From Stratiolaelaps scimitus (Eukaryota; Arthropoda; Arachnida; Mesostigmata; Laelapidae): a stretch of 64,000 bases of DNA. How positions within the stretch are numbered: the stretch's first letter is position 1; the number at the start of each line of letters is the position of its first letter. This document shows, in pieces, positions 49,790-61,745 of the stretch. The stretch lies in contig JABWDB010000012.1 of NCBI GenBank assembly GCA_019614645.1, positions 930,001-994,000 of the forward strand, in the 5' to 3' direction. Made by a program: the position numbers and the translations under genes. The notes below the pieces were generated by a model, which saw nothing but the letters and a program-made list of their open reading frames with translations, searched no databases and was not told the DNA's origin.

Positions 49790-49976
49790 GTGGTTCCCGT
49801 TCTTTTACGAGAGGAAAAATGAGTTTGAATTGTATCTCGCTGCGTTATCTCTTGCCCGCGCTTTACGTAGGTGCAGGTATTGCACCAGAGGTGGACATAT
49901 TTGTCACAAACCTGATCTGGCGGAGGCGGTGTTTGCTGACGAATTAGTTCGTTTAGATTCACCGGTGGGTCGTTAG
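49790..49976 (+). CDS. Candidate terminal exon with CxxC...HxC-like Cys/His pattern
   Basis: A strong acceptor (CTCGTTGTCCACCCGTAG) opens a frame that runs to a stop at 49974-49976. The product has a compact Cys/His cluster, CRYCTRGGHICH, which could bind zinc. The antisense frame over the same bases is also fully open and contains its own Cys pairs, so strand is uncertain. No family recognised. Confidence 0.2.
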
Positions 49977-50059
49977 CCGTACGTTTCGTTTGAAAACGAC
50001 AGCCATAGCAACGGAAGTCCAGGTTGTCTACTCAAGCCGGGTAAGGGATGAAATGAGGA

Positions 50060-50114
50060 TATATATATACATATAAATATATATATATATATATAATATA
50101 TATATATATATATA
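50060..50114. repeat. (TA)n microsatellite
   Basis: About 55 bases of TA repeat with a few interruptions. Confidence 0.95.
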
Positions 50115-50419
50115 GATTGACTGAATTACACAAATGCTGCTTAACAAATTTGCTTCTTACTCTTACACCCCCACTCACCTGCATCGGTTCTCGGGGTTTC
50201 GATGCAGTTTGCACTAAACATGCGACGCACATTTTGACGCCTGCAGACACACGCGGATGACCGTGATCAAAAACAGGCAAAAGTGCTCTTTGTCAAGGCA
50301 TCGAATTTCGAGTGTCAACTCCTGTCATCGTTTTCGGACTCGTATTCGCGAGTACGGTCAAATGAACCGAGATCGCAACAAATTGAATATGAACAGCCAC
50401 CACATTGACCTTCAACTGA

Positions 50420-51660
50420 ATGAGTTCAAGGTTAAATAAGTCATGCTTTCAGTCTTGTGCTGTGCAAGAGTGGTTAGCAAGGGCAAGAAATCGCTGCTTC
50501 GTACAATGGCGACGAGTTTCCCACGACAAAGCAGCATGGTATATTCACTACAAAGAACCGACAGTCAACAATGTCAAACATATCGCAGCTACAATAGTCA
50601 GCTACCGAGATGGCGAACCCGCCATGTGTTACTTGAACAAGGGACGGAAATTCTTCTTCAGTTGGAATTCTCGCAGCAGCAGCCGCCGCCCTCGCCAACG
50701 ACTGCTTTTGAGAATAAAAACGCATATCATAGTTGTCGTTATAAACGGACAGAGTTGACCTGGTTCTTCCTTCAAACGGAACTGTCAGTCGGCTAAAGAT
50801 CGCCACAAATTAACCGAGTCTCATTTTCTCAGCGGGAGGGATATTATCTCGTGAGTCAAATGCTAAAGATATTTTTCTTGATCACGTTTGTACACTGGCG
50901 AATTCTTTTTCTGGGGTCCAGACTTCCATAGGCTGCTTGCTCTGGTCAAAGCGCATAGCCGCCACTCGACGTGTGGCCGGCACCAGCAATCCGCGGCCTG
51001 TGGCTCGCCATTGTTCACCAGCATCATTGCAGTTAGCTCAGTACTACATAAGATATGATATGACTAGTGAGTTCGGCCCTCTCAAAAGAAGGCACAAAAG
51101 AGTGGAGGCGGTATGAGGCCAAGACATCGCTTTCTGTGAAAAGTGTATACAGTACAACCCTTCGCACGCAGCCAACGAATGATTGCTCGAGCGTGGTTGC
51201 TCTGGCCTGCCCCAGGACCCATCTCGTCGACGTGGGCGTCTGGCATCCCTCCAACGGGAAGCGTATACGGTCTGAAAACCTCGATCCATGCCCCCGTGAA
51301 GGGACGTGCCGGGCAATGAGCTTTTCCCTGTGATGTTGTCCATGCCGATCGTCGTCAACGACCACCACCACCACCACCAACGAACGAACGAACCGAAACG
51401 CAAACTGCCACAGTGGCCATGTAGTGGAAGTACGCAGGCGGAGTTTGGCCGACTCGTGTCAGTGGAGAAGCAACGGGAGATCCCAAATGATGACTACGAT
51501 GCTGCTGATGGAGATTGTGCTGATAGGGGTAGGCGTCATTATGACGGTTTCCTTATGTTGGCACAAGGATGACGGATCTAGCATATGGCCCGACGACTCA
51601 GAACACCAAAATTTTGATGATGGCATTCAACCTTCACTGTGAGCAGACCAGCGAACGACT
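50420..51660. other. GC-richer island with overlapping open frames
   Basis: Several long frames overlap on both strands. On the plus strand, 51067-51333 has consistently G/C-ending codons and a short Cys pattern (DPCPREGTC). At 51486-51642 a small frame encodes a membrane helix (LLMEIVLIGVGVIMTVSLC) and an acidic tail. A CCA/CGAA repeat at 51360-51393 creates a His run. The island could contain 5' exons or a promoter, but I cannot choose a frame. Confidence 0.3.
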
Positions 51661-52898
51661 GGTAAGCAGCGAACTAGCTCTTCCCACTTAAGCGAAAACC
51701 ACTTCCTGCTCGTCACTCACTAGCCGGCTACCAGTGAATGCCAAATATATTTCATCATGCATTTCATCATACATCTATATAGCTTTACTGTATGGAGACT
51801 AGTTAGTATTAAAATATGAATTATATGCCGTACGTTAATGAGAACAAAAGGAAGCCCAGCCATGAGTAGGGAAGGATCAATTTCAGAGACATAAATGCCG
51901 TGGAGAATATAGCCAGTATACCAAAATGGAGCGTACCACTAATCCAGGAAAGTTTTTTATTAGAATAATAGGAATATGGTATTAGAATTTTTATCTTTGT
52001 GAGATTCGCAAGGATATTACGATGCTTGTGTAGGATATGCCTTCTGGAGCCAATCTTGAAGAATATATTTGGCAACTCTTTGCTAGCGAATCACTAGACC
52101 ATAGATAACAATTGCTTATTTTGATTCCAAATCCCCAAAGGCTGAGGCTACTTTATGCAGAACCTCCGGTGGATCCTGCAGCATCAACTTAAGCAAAGAG
52201 AGCAGTGCAGATGCATTATTTACTGGACATATAGATGGTCCCTTGGTGCATTCTCCCTCCTCACTATACGATAAAAGATGACTCTGATAATGTCGTTCTG
52301 ATGGACAGAAACGAATACAACACGGTGTTCAGCCCCTATCACGATTGTGCGTCACGGGAGTGTCCAACATGAACAACTTGAGAGAAATTCTTCTCCACTG
52401 TCTCTAATAGATGTCACAATCAATGAAGCTAAACTGTAGGGCTTCGTATAAAGCTTGCGTTATTTCTGATTTGAGGTTCCAGCTATGCGAAAGTCGATTT
52501 ACATCGAAGCAATGTAAACTCTCATTTGGGTTGGCTGGAGGGGAATGTGAATCAGGCGATGAGAATGACGGAATAGACAGCTAGCTTCTCTTCTCGCGTT
52601 TCGATGAACAGCAAACTACAGAGAGTAAGAGGGCAGAAGAAAAAATCGTTGCGACGGAGGCAAAAAAATAAAGGAAAGGTGGTTCGTTTTCTCTCGACCT
52701 TCAGGACAATGGCAGGGGCGGCATCGCGGGATCGCAGGTAGCTGGCAGTAGGTGGACGGTATTGCACCAACCGATCGTATTCTACCTGCCAGCAGCTCTG
52801 TCTTGAACATCTGACAAGCTTGCCTTTGAAGCATGTACAACCTTTTTATTCTTTAGGGAGAACTATGCTGTGCTTGCCTGTGGCTCCATTACGTATCA

Positions 52899-52936
52899 AG
52901 CGTTTGTCCCCCAACCGTTATTGGGGGAGAAACGCT
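52899..52936. repeat. GC-rich hairpin, 16-bp stem with one mismatch
   Basis: AGCGTTTGTCCCCCAA (52899-52914), loop CCGTTA, then TTGGGGGAGAAACGCT (52921-52936) pair at 15 of 16 positions. It is followed by a second, looser inverted pair (TGAAGTCCTTTC near 52945 with GAAAGGACGGACTTCA near 53007). This makes a structured segment of about 130 bases with no gene assigned. Confidence 0.8.
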
Positions 52937-54561
52937 GATGGATGAAGTCCTTTCCTCCCTGAGAGGTTCCGCTCTCGAGCTCCCCTCAGCAAAGTCAGTC
53001 ACTCGTGAAAGGACGGACTTCAAGGAGTCCTAGCAAAGGCGTGAGCTAGTGATTGACGAGCGGTTTAGTCGTTCGGTGTTCGATGTTCGCTGTTTCGTCG
53101 AGACACGCACGAGTCCGTGTTAGTGAGTATGCAGCAAGGACGACAGGTTGAAGCAACGAGCCTCTGCGTCATCCGCGAAGCCACCTATTTTGAGCTCCCT
53201 GTAGATATTATTTTGATTAGAGTAAATACTCCCATTATAGTGTCTAGACTTCTATAGAGCGATTTTTTTCCTTATACATAGATCATTTTTTCCTTAGATA
53301 TAGAAAAGGAAAGTTCACCAAAGGTTCATATCATTCGTAACTTGCGTTTTCGATAGTTCCAAAGCGAGGTTCTCTGATCAGCTCACTAGACGTGTACGTC
53401 GACGAATGATGACGGGCTTCTATTCCAACTGCGCTAGCTAAAACATTATATCGTGGTGCGATACCCTAGTGCCCACGACTCTGGGTCATTCGGGTCACAG
53501 GCGTACGAGAACGAGTAGTAAATCCATGGCTTGCGGGCTGTCGTGTGCGAAAAAAGAACTTCCTTCATTAAGGAAGGTCTTTTCATGTTAGAAAGAGTTA
53601 ACAAAATGGATCCAGCTCACCTCTCTGAGTGGAGAAGGTGTATCAGACCTGTGTTAGAAGACGCGGTGTGAATATTTTGTCCATAAGCGAGACTAAGCCG
53701 CGTGGAATCAGTGAACAGGACCGCTAAGAATAAATGAGCTGTCACCAGTCACAGAAAAATAAAAAGACTCTTCTTATTTTCTCGGAGGGAGCTGTGAAAT
53801 GTTGAAATTCAAATGACCGCTTTGATCCAAATGCGAGACTAGACCGGTGTGAGCTGTTTACTTTGCACAAACGAAGATCGTTGTTCGGGCGCAAATTATT
53901 TATTCCATCGAATGTGTCAGCTGGGTTGTTTCTGAGTTCATCGATCGAGATGATTAGTTGTAACTGTTTCCGGACAATAAATTCAAAGTAATAGCGGATA
54001 ACGTCAAGGTAAGTTCGTCTATCATCACAGATTTGCATAAATAACAAGATGTGCCGCCGTGGCCAGATTTTGAAAACGAAAAGTAACTAATATATTTTGA
54101 ATTCGACCAAGATATTTCGGCACACAGTAAGCTACATACGATATACCATAGCTGTGACTCTTCTTAGTCCTATTGTGGTTGGCCCCTCCACTTAGCGGCG
54201 ATCACTTTCAACGCGCGGGAGACAGAGTTACTACTCAATGGACTACTTTCGAGCACAATTTTAGATCATGTTAATATATACAATATTTTAATTGACACAT
54301 ACTTGAGCAGTCCTTCGGTCAACATTTTCTAGAGGAAGTAATTACCTTATCTTGTGAGGAAAACGAGTACGTTCATCAGATAGCTACTATTGTTTCCAAC
54401 CATAGCAATGAGCAGACATTGAGTTTTACTAATATAATGTATAGTATTATAGATATACAGATGTTATAATGCAATTAGGATTCACGACGACCATCTACAT
54501 GAGAAACTACCGGTCCTTTTATGCAAAATGTCTTCCTGAGTAGTACGGCGTTACAGACGCC
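52937..54561. other. No supported gene
   Basis: A short plus-strand frame from the ATG near 53129 (about 42 codons) follows a donor-like GTGAGT, so it may lie just inside an intron after a 5' exon. Another strong donor (GTCAAG followed by GTAAGT, at about 54011) has no open exon before it. Confidence 0.3.
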
Positions 54562-54813
54562 TTAGCCGTCGTCACGGGGATAGCAGTAGAATGAATGAGG
54601 CTGGCTGAACAGCTCTTTAGAGACGTTCTGCCTCTCCTTCACTGTCTGTTTTTTTTTGGCAATTGAATGCAGTCGAGCGTACCCTGACACAAACGCAAAT
54701 CGCTCCTGTCTCTGTGCACTGCTCTTGATGCATTGCTGATACTGCCGCTGCTTCAGATGTTCACCAAACATATCTGGTGCTACGACTGCGGCTGTTCGTG
54801 GCTTCGCTTTCAA
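54562..54813 (-). CDS. Unrecognised coding-like ORF, possible terminal exon
   Basis: A frame open from about 54843 to a stop at 54562-54564 with markedly G/C-ending codons, unlike the AT-rich surroundings. The product is Gln/Lys/Arg-rich and looks helical (EHLKQRQYQQCIKSSAQRQ, then HSIAKKKQTVKERQN). There is no ATG before DMFGEH, so either an upstream exon supplies the start or translation begins internally. A weak acceptor (CAATTGAAAG) exists. I do not recognise the family. Confidence 0.3.
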   Translation of the reverse strand: MKAKPRTAAVVAPDMFGEHLKQRQYQQCIKSSAQRQERFAFVSGYARLHSIAKKKQTVKERQNVSKELFSQPHSFYCYPRDDG

Positions 54814-55012
54814 TTGATATGTGCAAAAGTTAACATTAAAGGCCTATCGACACCCTAAATGGGGATTCAGGTCGGCAGCCTATGAAACGAATCGACGCTA
54901 TTTCAACTAAAACGTCTTCCGTAGTCCCTCGAAGTAGTAAAAGTCAACAGAAGGGAGCGAAAAGAGCCGAATCCGACGTGGCTAAATGACCGCGAGCTGG
55001 TCACATTCGCAG

Positions 55013-55130
55013 CTTTCACGAGGTTCGCCAAGAAGCTAAGGAAGGGCAAACTCTAAAGAGAAAGCATTCAACCGCGCATCTGAAGCACAAGGACATCGTT
55101 CTTGCGGAACGACTTATACATGTTTTCCAT
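55013..55130 (+). CDS. Candidate short internal exon, unrecognised
   Basis: Acceptor GGTCACATTCGCAG, then a 39-codon frame with good codon use (product FHEVRQEAKEGQTLKRK, then IVLAERLIHVFH), then a consensus donor GTAAGT. It starts with one base and ends in phase 0. No partner exon was identified. Confidence 0.22.
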
Positions 55131-56470
55131 GTAAGTGAATTGTAGCGCATCGAATTGTCCCCGAGGAGGAGCTAATGACGAATGAACGACCTTGAGCGTC
55201 ATGGGGTTGCCTGAAGGTCGCAGTTTTCAGAAAAATGTCGTGAAGAAGGTAATTGACATGAAAGAAACCTATATCGTATCGCTTTTTTGAAATTTAGGCA
55301 AACGTGAATGCGACAATTAGCATGAAGACTCAAATTACACTGCTACGCCAAGAGTCTAATGGGTCTTGTATATGATAATAATTATTATTATATAAATAAC
55401 AAGAATATCTGTGTACCCTATAATAAGCTGGCCGCCCCTGTCGATTTAAGTGGCAAGACTGTACAATTTATTTGGAACGAGGTTTTCTTCTGGTGCTACT
55501 TGGGTCCTGAGGTTACCTAAAAAAAAATTAATGATAGATAAATAAATTGATAGATCTTCTATAGCATTGGTTTGGGAAGCGAATAGTTCACACCATTGTA
55601 TTATATATTGTATGGGATATTCTTATTAGAGGTATCATTATCTAGTCATTTACTTCTAATACTGAATATAGATAATAAAATATAATAGGAAACATCCGCC
55701 TTAGTGTTAATACCAAATCTCTATGTATAATCTATTACAGTCGTCATATTATATTATCAAAAGTGTAGAGTTAAAAAAGTTGATCTTAGTGAAGCCACAG
55801 AATTAAAAATAGGATCATTCAAATAGAATTACTAAACGAATTCCAAATGCACCCCACATCGTTTCAGTTTCTCACATATTATTAAATTTTTGGAGTAGCC
55901 TTGAATCCAGTGGAGACTCTAGATTCAAGCCCAATCCAAGGGTTCCTAAAATCTTTTAAGGAAGCTCGTTGGGTATTCAACGCGATCAATACCGGATGCC
56001 ATCAGTGCGCTATGGTAAATAATTAAAAAGAAGGTCATGAAGATCTCGCATGCTACAATGGCTCGCAATTGACGTTCGGTGAGACAATGTTGCAGCGGTT
56101 ATGGGCACAATGCATTGTGACCTAAGGGTTAACTCTGTTCCGCTGGGGCCGAAGTCAGTTCGAGCCCAAAGTTAGTTATTCAGCCAGGCCCATTAGTACA
56201 GAAATTTCTCATTACCGGAGCAGGTCGCTTGTCATTCTATTGTGTCATTTTTACTCCTCGAACGATAGAGAGGTACTTCGAGAAAGCTGTGCGCATCAGA
56301 GTTAAACTACCATTGCCTTATCAATGGGAATGTAAACACAGCCAACGCAAACAAGCCAGTACCTAGCACATTGACTCTGGGAAAGAGATACACTCTCAGC
56401 AGAGGATGGTTTTAGCAGGCAGAGGCGTTTTGTCATCCACGTCAACCCTGCACTGGATCGGCCCACTTTC
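55131..56470. other. Intergenic AT-rich sequence before COQ10
   Basis: No gene supported. A tRNA B-box-like AGTTCGAGCCC at about 56157-56167 may be a SINE relic. Confidence 0.4.
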
Positions 56471-56620
56471 ATGGAAATTGGAATGTCTCTGGTAATAACC
56501 GAGCGTTTGAAGAAAATTTCCTCCTCTAAAAAAAAAAAAAGTCCCTGGCACATTGGCAAATCCTGCTTCACTCTGTTAACCGCCCGACGGGCTGCCCTTC
56601 GTCGCGTGTGCGTTCAATGC

Positions 56621-56631
56621 AAGATGGCGGC
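56621..56631 (+). promoter_or_regulatory. YY1/Pho-type motif over the COQ10 start codon
   Basis: AAGATGGCGGC is the canonical AANATGGCGGC motif bound by YY1 (Pho in flies). It contains the COQ10 initiator ATG. In animals this element often sits at the start codon of housekeeping and mitochondrial genes, where it influences both transcription start and translation. Confidence 0.6.
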
Positions 56632-56935
56632 CTCCTTGGCCCGCATTCGAACGCATCAACTTCTTGTGAATTTTGCTAATTGTGGAGCATTAAGGGAACG
56701 CACACGATGTCTGTTCAATTTATTAGGAAGTTCAGGCGACAAGTTATCGCATCGCGAGCGAAAGTTAGTTGGTTACAGTCAGGATCAGATGTACCATGTG
56801 GTTAGTGATACCGGGAAATACCCAGAGTTCCTCCCATGGTGTCACCGATCCAAAGCGGTGGCCCGCCGAGGCACCGTGGAGGACGTACAACTCACTGTTG
56901 GATTTGCCCCATTCGAGGAAACCTATATGTCAGAG
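56624..56935 (+). CDS. COQ10: Coenzyme Q-binding protein COQ10, exon 1
   Basis: First 104 codons of a 197-residue protein. The start at 56624 has a strong context (CAAGATGG) and gives MAASLARIRTHQLLVNF, an Arg-containing N-terminus without early acidic residues that fits mitochondrial import. The frame is open further upstream to 56471, but that part is Lys-rich, created by an A run, and not conserved. The START/SRPBCC domain begins near residue 44 with the family signature ERKLVGYSQDQMYHVV, then YPEFLPWC and LTVGFAPFEETY. COQ10 binds coenzyme Q in the inner mitochondrial membrane and is needed for efficient respiration and Q biosynthesis. The exon ends in phase 0 (Glu) before GTATAT; read-through would stop within ten codons. 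Confidence 0.95.
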
Positions 56936-57747
56936 GTATATATCTATTTTAAACTTTATGAATAAACTCGAATCAAGTGTGTTTTCTTAATAATAAAAAT
57001 TGAGTGCTCCAATTTGGGTGCTAGTGTTGTGTCTGCAAGCGCGCAGTTTGTGGGTAAGATTTAATTAGTAGAATTATCGAGCGTCGGAAGCGCCTTAATA
57101 GTAGAGACATTGTTGATTGTGCTTATCTGACGTGCATGCGATACTCTATTCACGCTAAAAACTGAAATGGTCAATTTCATAGTCTCTAAGAGAGACTATA
57201 AAAGTTTAAGAGATGACATAGTAAAGCATTTAAGACAAGAGAAAGTATATGTTTTGACCCTGGCGTCTATGATAATGCCTGCTAAATACCGATTGGAAAC
57301 GTTAGTGAGAAAGCACAATAGATATGAATATTCGATTAGAAAACTCAAGCGCCTCCCAAAATATAGGTGAATAGAGATAAATTCATAAGCGCAGAAAACA
57401 ACACATTTACATGTATTGCCAGTGGAATAAATACAATGCGAACATTTGTTTCGAGAAAGCAATAAAACACACAATTATTCACAACGTATAGACATTCAAT
57501 TAGGTTTGTCTTCTTCCTTTAGGAAGTCTCAGTTTGTGTTTGCCATGAGGTCTAAACCATACCGAAATAAGCTGCACCAATTCCGCGTTGTCTGCTCAAC
57601 AATTACAATAAAGTCTGTAATGCTTGTTTCTTACGAAGTAGTCAACGGATACCTAAGTCGTTATATAACAGTAACACGTTTTTAGTTGCAGTTTCACCTT
57701 ATGTAATTTCTCTATCATCATCATTACCATTGCTGTCATATACGCAG
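56936..57747 (+). other. COQ10 intron (812 bases)
   Basis: GTATAT at the 5' end, and a pyrimidine-rich tract before TATACGCAG at the 3' end. A small Lys/Arg-rich open frame with its own ATG (57167-57370, 67 codons) lies inside but has no family resemblance. Confidence 0.93.
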
Positions 57748-58029
57748 GTGACGAGACAGCATCCACATCGTATCCGTACCTACTCGGCGGAGGGTACTTT
57801 CTTCCGGGATCTCGAGTCGCGGTGGTCGTTTGTAGTTCGAGATAAACGCTCATGTATACTCGACTTTGAGGTGAAGTTTGTCGTGAAATCGTCGCTGCAG
57901 GCTCCCCTGGCCAATGTGTTTCTTAAAACAACGGCATCCCAGATGGGCCGAGCGTTTATAGATCGCGCTCGTGTTCTCTATGGAGAGCCTTCCTGTGAAG
58001 AGAAAGAGCTCACCGACTCACGAAGCTAA
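57748..58029 (+). CDS. COQ10: Coenzyme Q-binding protein COQ10, exon 2
   Basis: The last 93 codons plus stop, joined in phase 0 to exon 1. It continues the START domain: RTYSAEGTFFRDLESRWSF matches the family pattern of a conserved Glu-Trp-containing beta strand, then SCILDFEVKFVVKSSL, then a long C-terminal helix (ASQMGRAFIDRARVLYGEP) that closes the lipid pocket. The protein is shorter than human COQ10 mainly in the presequence. The bacterial homologues of this family are the RatA/PasT-like proteins. Confidence 0.95.
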   Translation: MTRQHPHRIRTYSAEGTFFRDLESRWSFVVRDKRSCILDFEVKFVVKSSLQAPLANVFLKTTASQMGRAFIDRARVLYGEPSCEEKELTDSRS

Positions 58030-58057
58030 CGAAACTAACTGACTTGGTATAGAATAG

Positions 58058-58063
58058 ATTAAA
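58058..58063 (+). terminator. Likely COQ10 polyadenylation signal (ATTAAA)
   Basis: ATTAAA 28 bases after the stop codon, the second most common animal polyadenylation hexamer. It would give a very short 3' UTR. No AATAAA was seen nearer. Confidence 0.45.
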
Positions 58064-61000
58064 ATAACTCATTCCTCGATTAATCATACGGTTGAAATTG
58101 GTCGTAGCTGCTGCCAGCCATGTACCACGAAGCACACAACGAGTGCATGTGATATCGGGTTCTCTAATTAAGTCCCCCAAAGTTATGAAGCCTCCTTGGA
58201 AGACATCCTTCCAAGCAGGAATGGCAAACGCTTTGTGACCAAAGCATTTGTCGATGCTGCCGCAAATTGATCAGGTATAGATGGACTGTTCGGCGTGCTG
58301 GCATAAGTCGTAAGATGTGTTCACCGTGAGCATGTCTGTTTCTGCCAGTATAAAAACAGGTACAGTTGGATACCCCAAAAAACAACAAAAGATGCCGTGT
58401 AGATAGTACGTTTTATTATTTCCATCAAAATCGGATGATTCATTAATCACCATCTTATAGCAATAAACAAATACCTTACATCAATGATGGAGAACGTGTT
58501 ATCTTCTGCAGGTGCTGCTGTACATTAGCTGTCTTAGATGGAAAAAAAGGCTTGGTAAGCATGTTACTTCATTCTTGAAAGAAACAAGCTGTTTCAAGAT
58601 GTTTCAAAATTTAGTCATGTGCCCGGAACTTACATTATCTGTTGACATTAGCAAAAAAAAAAACGCAAGCGTTCAGGAACGATGTACCATAGACAGATTT
58701 ATAAAATACACTCAAGTCAATCTGCATTTGTCACAGCATTTGTCAGGATATCAATCAGTCTTAAATTACTTAAAAATTAACTGTAACGTGGAACCAATTT
58801 GAAACGGGATGGATGGCACAATGTGAAAAAAATCGTTACAGGTTCTGAATCTTCTGACTTTCTTAAACTATAATTTAATCTCAGTTGGAGATCAAGCCAG
58901 ACTTTTCATTCAGTGTCGGCGTATCGCTTTACTCCATTCGAACGCCTGCGTCAGCCCGTTGCACGATGAGCTGCTGGTCTGAATCTTAATAACACGTCTT
59001 ACGATAGCTCCATTAGGCTTCCAGTCCAGGCTTTGTTCTTTTGTTTCTTATCTAGTTTCGACGCTAAAATGGCGTTTTCATACTACTATACCTTCTGGGC
59101 GACAGGACGCCATTTCATTAGGCGGTTTTTAGCGTTAGGATCTATTTGGGTTCTCCCCACTTTGAAAAGCCAATAAAGTCCGGCCATCCGACAAGGCGCC
59201 TTGTTCGTCAACGTGCAAGGTACGCGAAACCAATACATTTTCAGACTCGTTGGGTGCCTTCATGGTCATCGTTTAGAGCAGAGAGCAATTTTAACTTAAG
59301 GAGAGAACTGGACCACCCATCTAGATGCTGACACGTGAGGGGGACTACACGAACAAACGAAAACATGGTATAGTCGTGTCGAGTAAACGGTCTCTGGAAG
59401 AGGAGAATATTGAAATGGGAAGTACATGCGAGTCAATGGGAACAGCTTGATCAATATGGAAAAGCTAACAAAGGATGTCAAGAAGGCGGGTTATGAAAAA
59501 TTTAGAACGGAGATAGATGTGAGAGCATGAGTTCAAAAATATATACAGACAATAAGCTTCGGGGGTCACCAAATCATGTGCTCAAATTTTCGACGACTGA
59601 TATTATGGTAGATTAGAGTCACTGGAAAAAAACTGAGGGAAAAAGTAATGTGAAGCAAATGCAGTCTATCAATAAGGTAATGGAAAAATTTATGTGATAT
59701 TTAATTTAGCAGTATGATAGCCACCATAACGACCGTTTTCAATAATAACGTATAGTCGAATATAAATGACAACAGCGAGTGTCCTCAATAGATTATAAAA
59801 GTCATTCCATGTGTTTCGAGAGTATTCGACCAGAGTAGAGTGGAAAATTATATATATAAATATATCTATATGGTGTATTTGCAGTGAACATGCTAAATGG
59901 CTGGCAGAGAGTTACTTCATCATCAAATCATCGTCGAATCGAATCGTATTTATTATAAAGAGTAGTAATAATCGATAAAACAGAAAGGAACTTCCTGCAA
60001 ACGAGCTTATTAGCAGCTCGGTCGATTTAGACAATAATTCGAACACTGTTAATAATGCATGTATATAGTATAGTGTTGGCGTGTGGCCAGATAGCTCAGA
60101 AATGTACCAATATATACATATATATATTCTCGAGCTATCTCTCAATATCTGGCAACACTTAAGCAACGCGTTATCAATTCTGCCATTAATAAATAAGAAT
60201 ACTTAGTGTCTTCAACTGAAAGCTACAGGAAACGAGTTGATGCTAGTTTAAGCTTCGATCAAACCCATGAATCAGCAACAACTCTCGCGGGCCTCGGATC
60301 AGTAGTTTTTAATAACGTACATAATTTACTTATAAAAAATATACGGGGGGATTTATTCGGGCCGTTAGTGCTTTGAAAATTGATTAGTAAGATGTGCGCA
60401 AGCCTTAAAGTCCCCGGATTATCCAGTTCTTAGTCGTTCCTGTGATCCTTGTACATGAAATGCGGTATCGTTGAGCAGTATGATGCAGAAGCCGCCGTCA
60501 GCGCCGTCCTTATTGCCGATGTAGACAACACTGGATCCAATGGCTACAACCGAAGGTCATTACAATATTATTATTTCACGTCAACGAACAGGACCGACAC
60601 ACATCTTATGCACAGTGCAAGGGACCACAGAAAATAATAAGTACCATTTATGCTCGTTGTAATCGTCGTTTCTGCTGTCTGCTAATAGCTCTCAATTTAT
60701 CTACTCACCAAATGCTTATGAAATGTGTCAAATTATAAATTATTTATAAATTGAAGAAACAGATTGAAGCTGCTTTGTAGATGAAAGGGGCGAGTCTAAT
60801 TAATATTGTCTGCTAAGGCTGAACTTGAAATTGAATATTTCCAAGTCGAGTTTAGTCATTGTTAGCGATGTATTCGTCTACTAAGAGTTCCCGTTTTCCT
60901 GGTCCCCCTTCAACTTTGTGCTTGTGGCATTTGTTTTCACTGTCTTCATTACATCCTGATAGATTCAGTCAGTCAATAAAATAATAGTACCACTTACTGT

Positions 61001-61380
61001 TCTGCTATAGTTCTCGATTCATTAGCCGTATGCTGAATGTTCTTGGTTTTATTCCCTTCTCTTCTAGTGGACAATTTCTACATTCTTTGAGGCAGAACAG
61101 CAGATGACATTATGAGAGCTATTGCTGCTGGTGCCGATTCTCGTAGCTCATCTCGACGCTTTTACGGCAGCTAGGTGTGCTCACTACCTCAGTTGGCGTC
61201 GCAGTATGTACGCGAGTGCCCTATGAGTGCACATCTCTTAATTGACGAGGTCATTAGATAGAATAAGGGAGGTTCATTTTTTCGTGGGCTTGTTCTACCC
61301 ATCGGCCTTAGATGACAGGTCTCAGTGGCTGGATGGGCTATTGGACAGCCGCATGAAGATAGATCACATCATTCGTTCTC
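58064..61380. other. AT-rich stretch after COQ10, no supported gene
   Basis: A possible 43-base block at 58512-58554 lies between TTATCTTCTGCAG and GTAAGC but is too short to trust. An imperfect inverted repeat at about 60078-60160 (AGATAGCTC and GAGCTATCT arms) is present. Other frames are unsupported. Confidence 0.35.
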
Positions 61381-61640
61381 AACAGGGTAGTAGTCACGAA
61401 GGCCGCCAATGACGCTGACGGAAGAAGAGAGCACCAGTCGACGCGCGGAGAGATGGCGCGAACACGAACAACGAGCGCCGTATGCTGCTGGATCGCTTGT
61501 TCGTTGGTTGGTTGGCTGGTTCCGCTAGCCAGAGCCACCGGACGGCACTATGACACCATGGCCAGCGATACTTGACAGCGAACCTGAAACTGGTTACCTC
61601 TCTGCAGCAGAGTCTCGCAGTGAATCGCATCCCTTCGACA
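61381..61640. other. CpG-rich island, possible promoter or 5' exon
   Basis: Locally GC-rich with several CGCG and GGCGC motifs, plus a GTTGGTTGGTTGG run near 61505. Minus-strand frames are open across it but show no domain. It may be a promoter. Confidence 0.3.
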
Positions 61641-61745
61641 ACTTATAACGGCTATGAAAATATATCTTGTTATTGGATGTGTGTAATTTAACACAACTGT
61701 GTTTAATCTTCGAAGATAAATATATATATACAGATTTAAATACAG

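Noticed and set aside
56471..56623. Upstream start for COQ10 at 56471
   Set aside because: The added 51 residues include a Lys run from a poly-A stretch and are not conserved; the 56624 ATG has the better context and gives a mitochondrial-type N-terminus.
57167..57370. Small Lys/Arg-rich ORF inside the COQ10 intron
   Set aside because: It lies between well-supported splice sites, is AT-rich and resembles no family.
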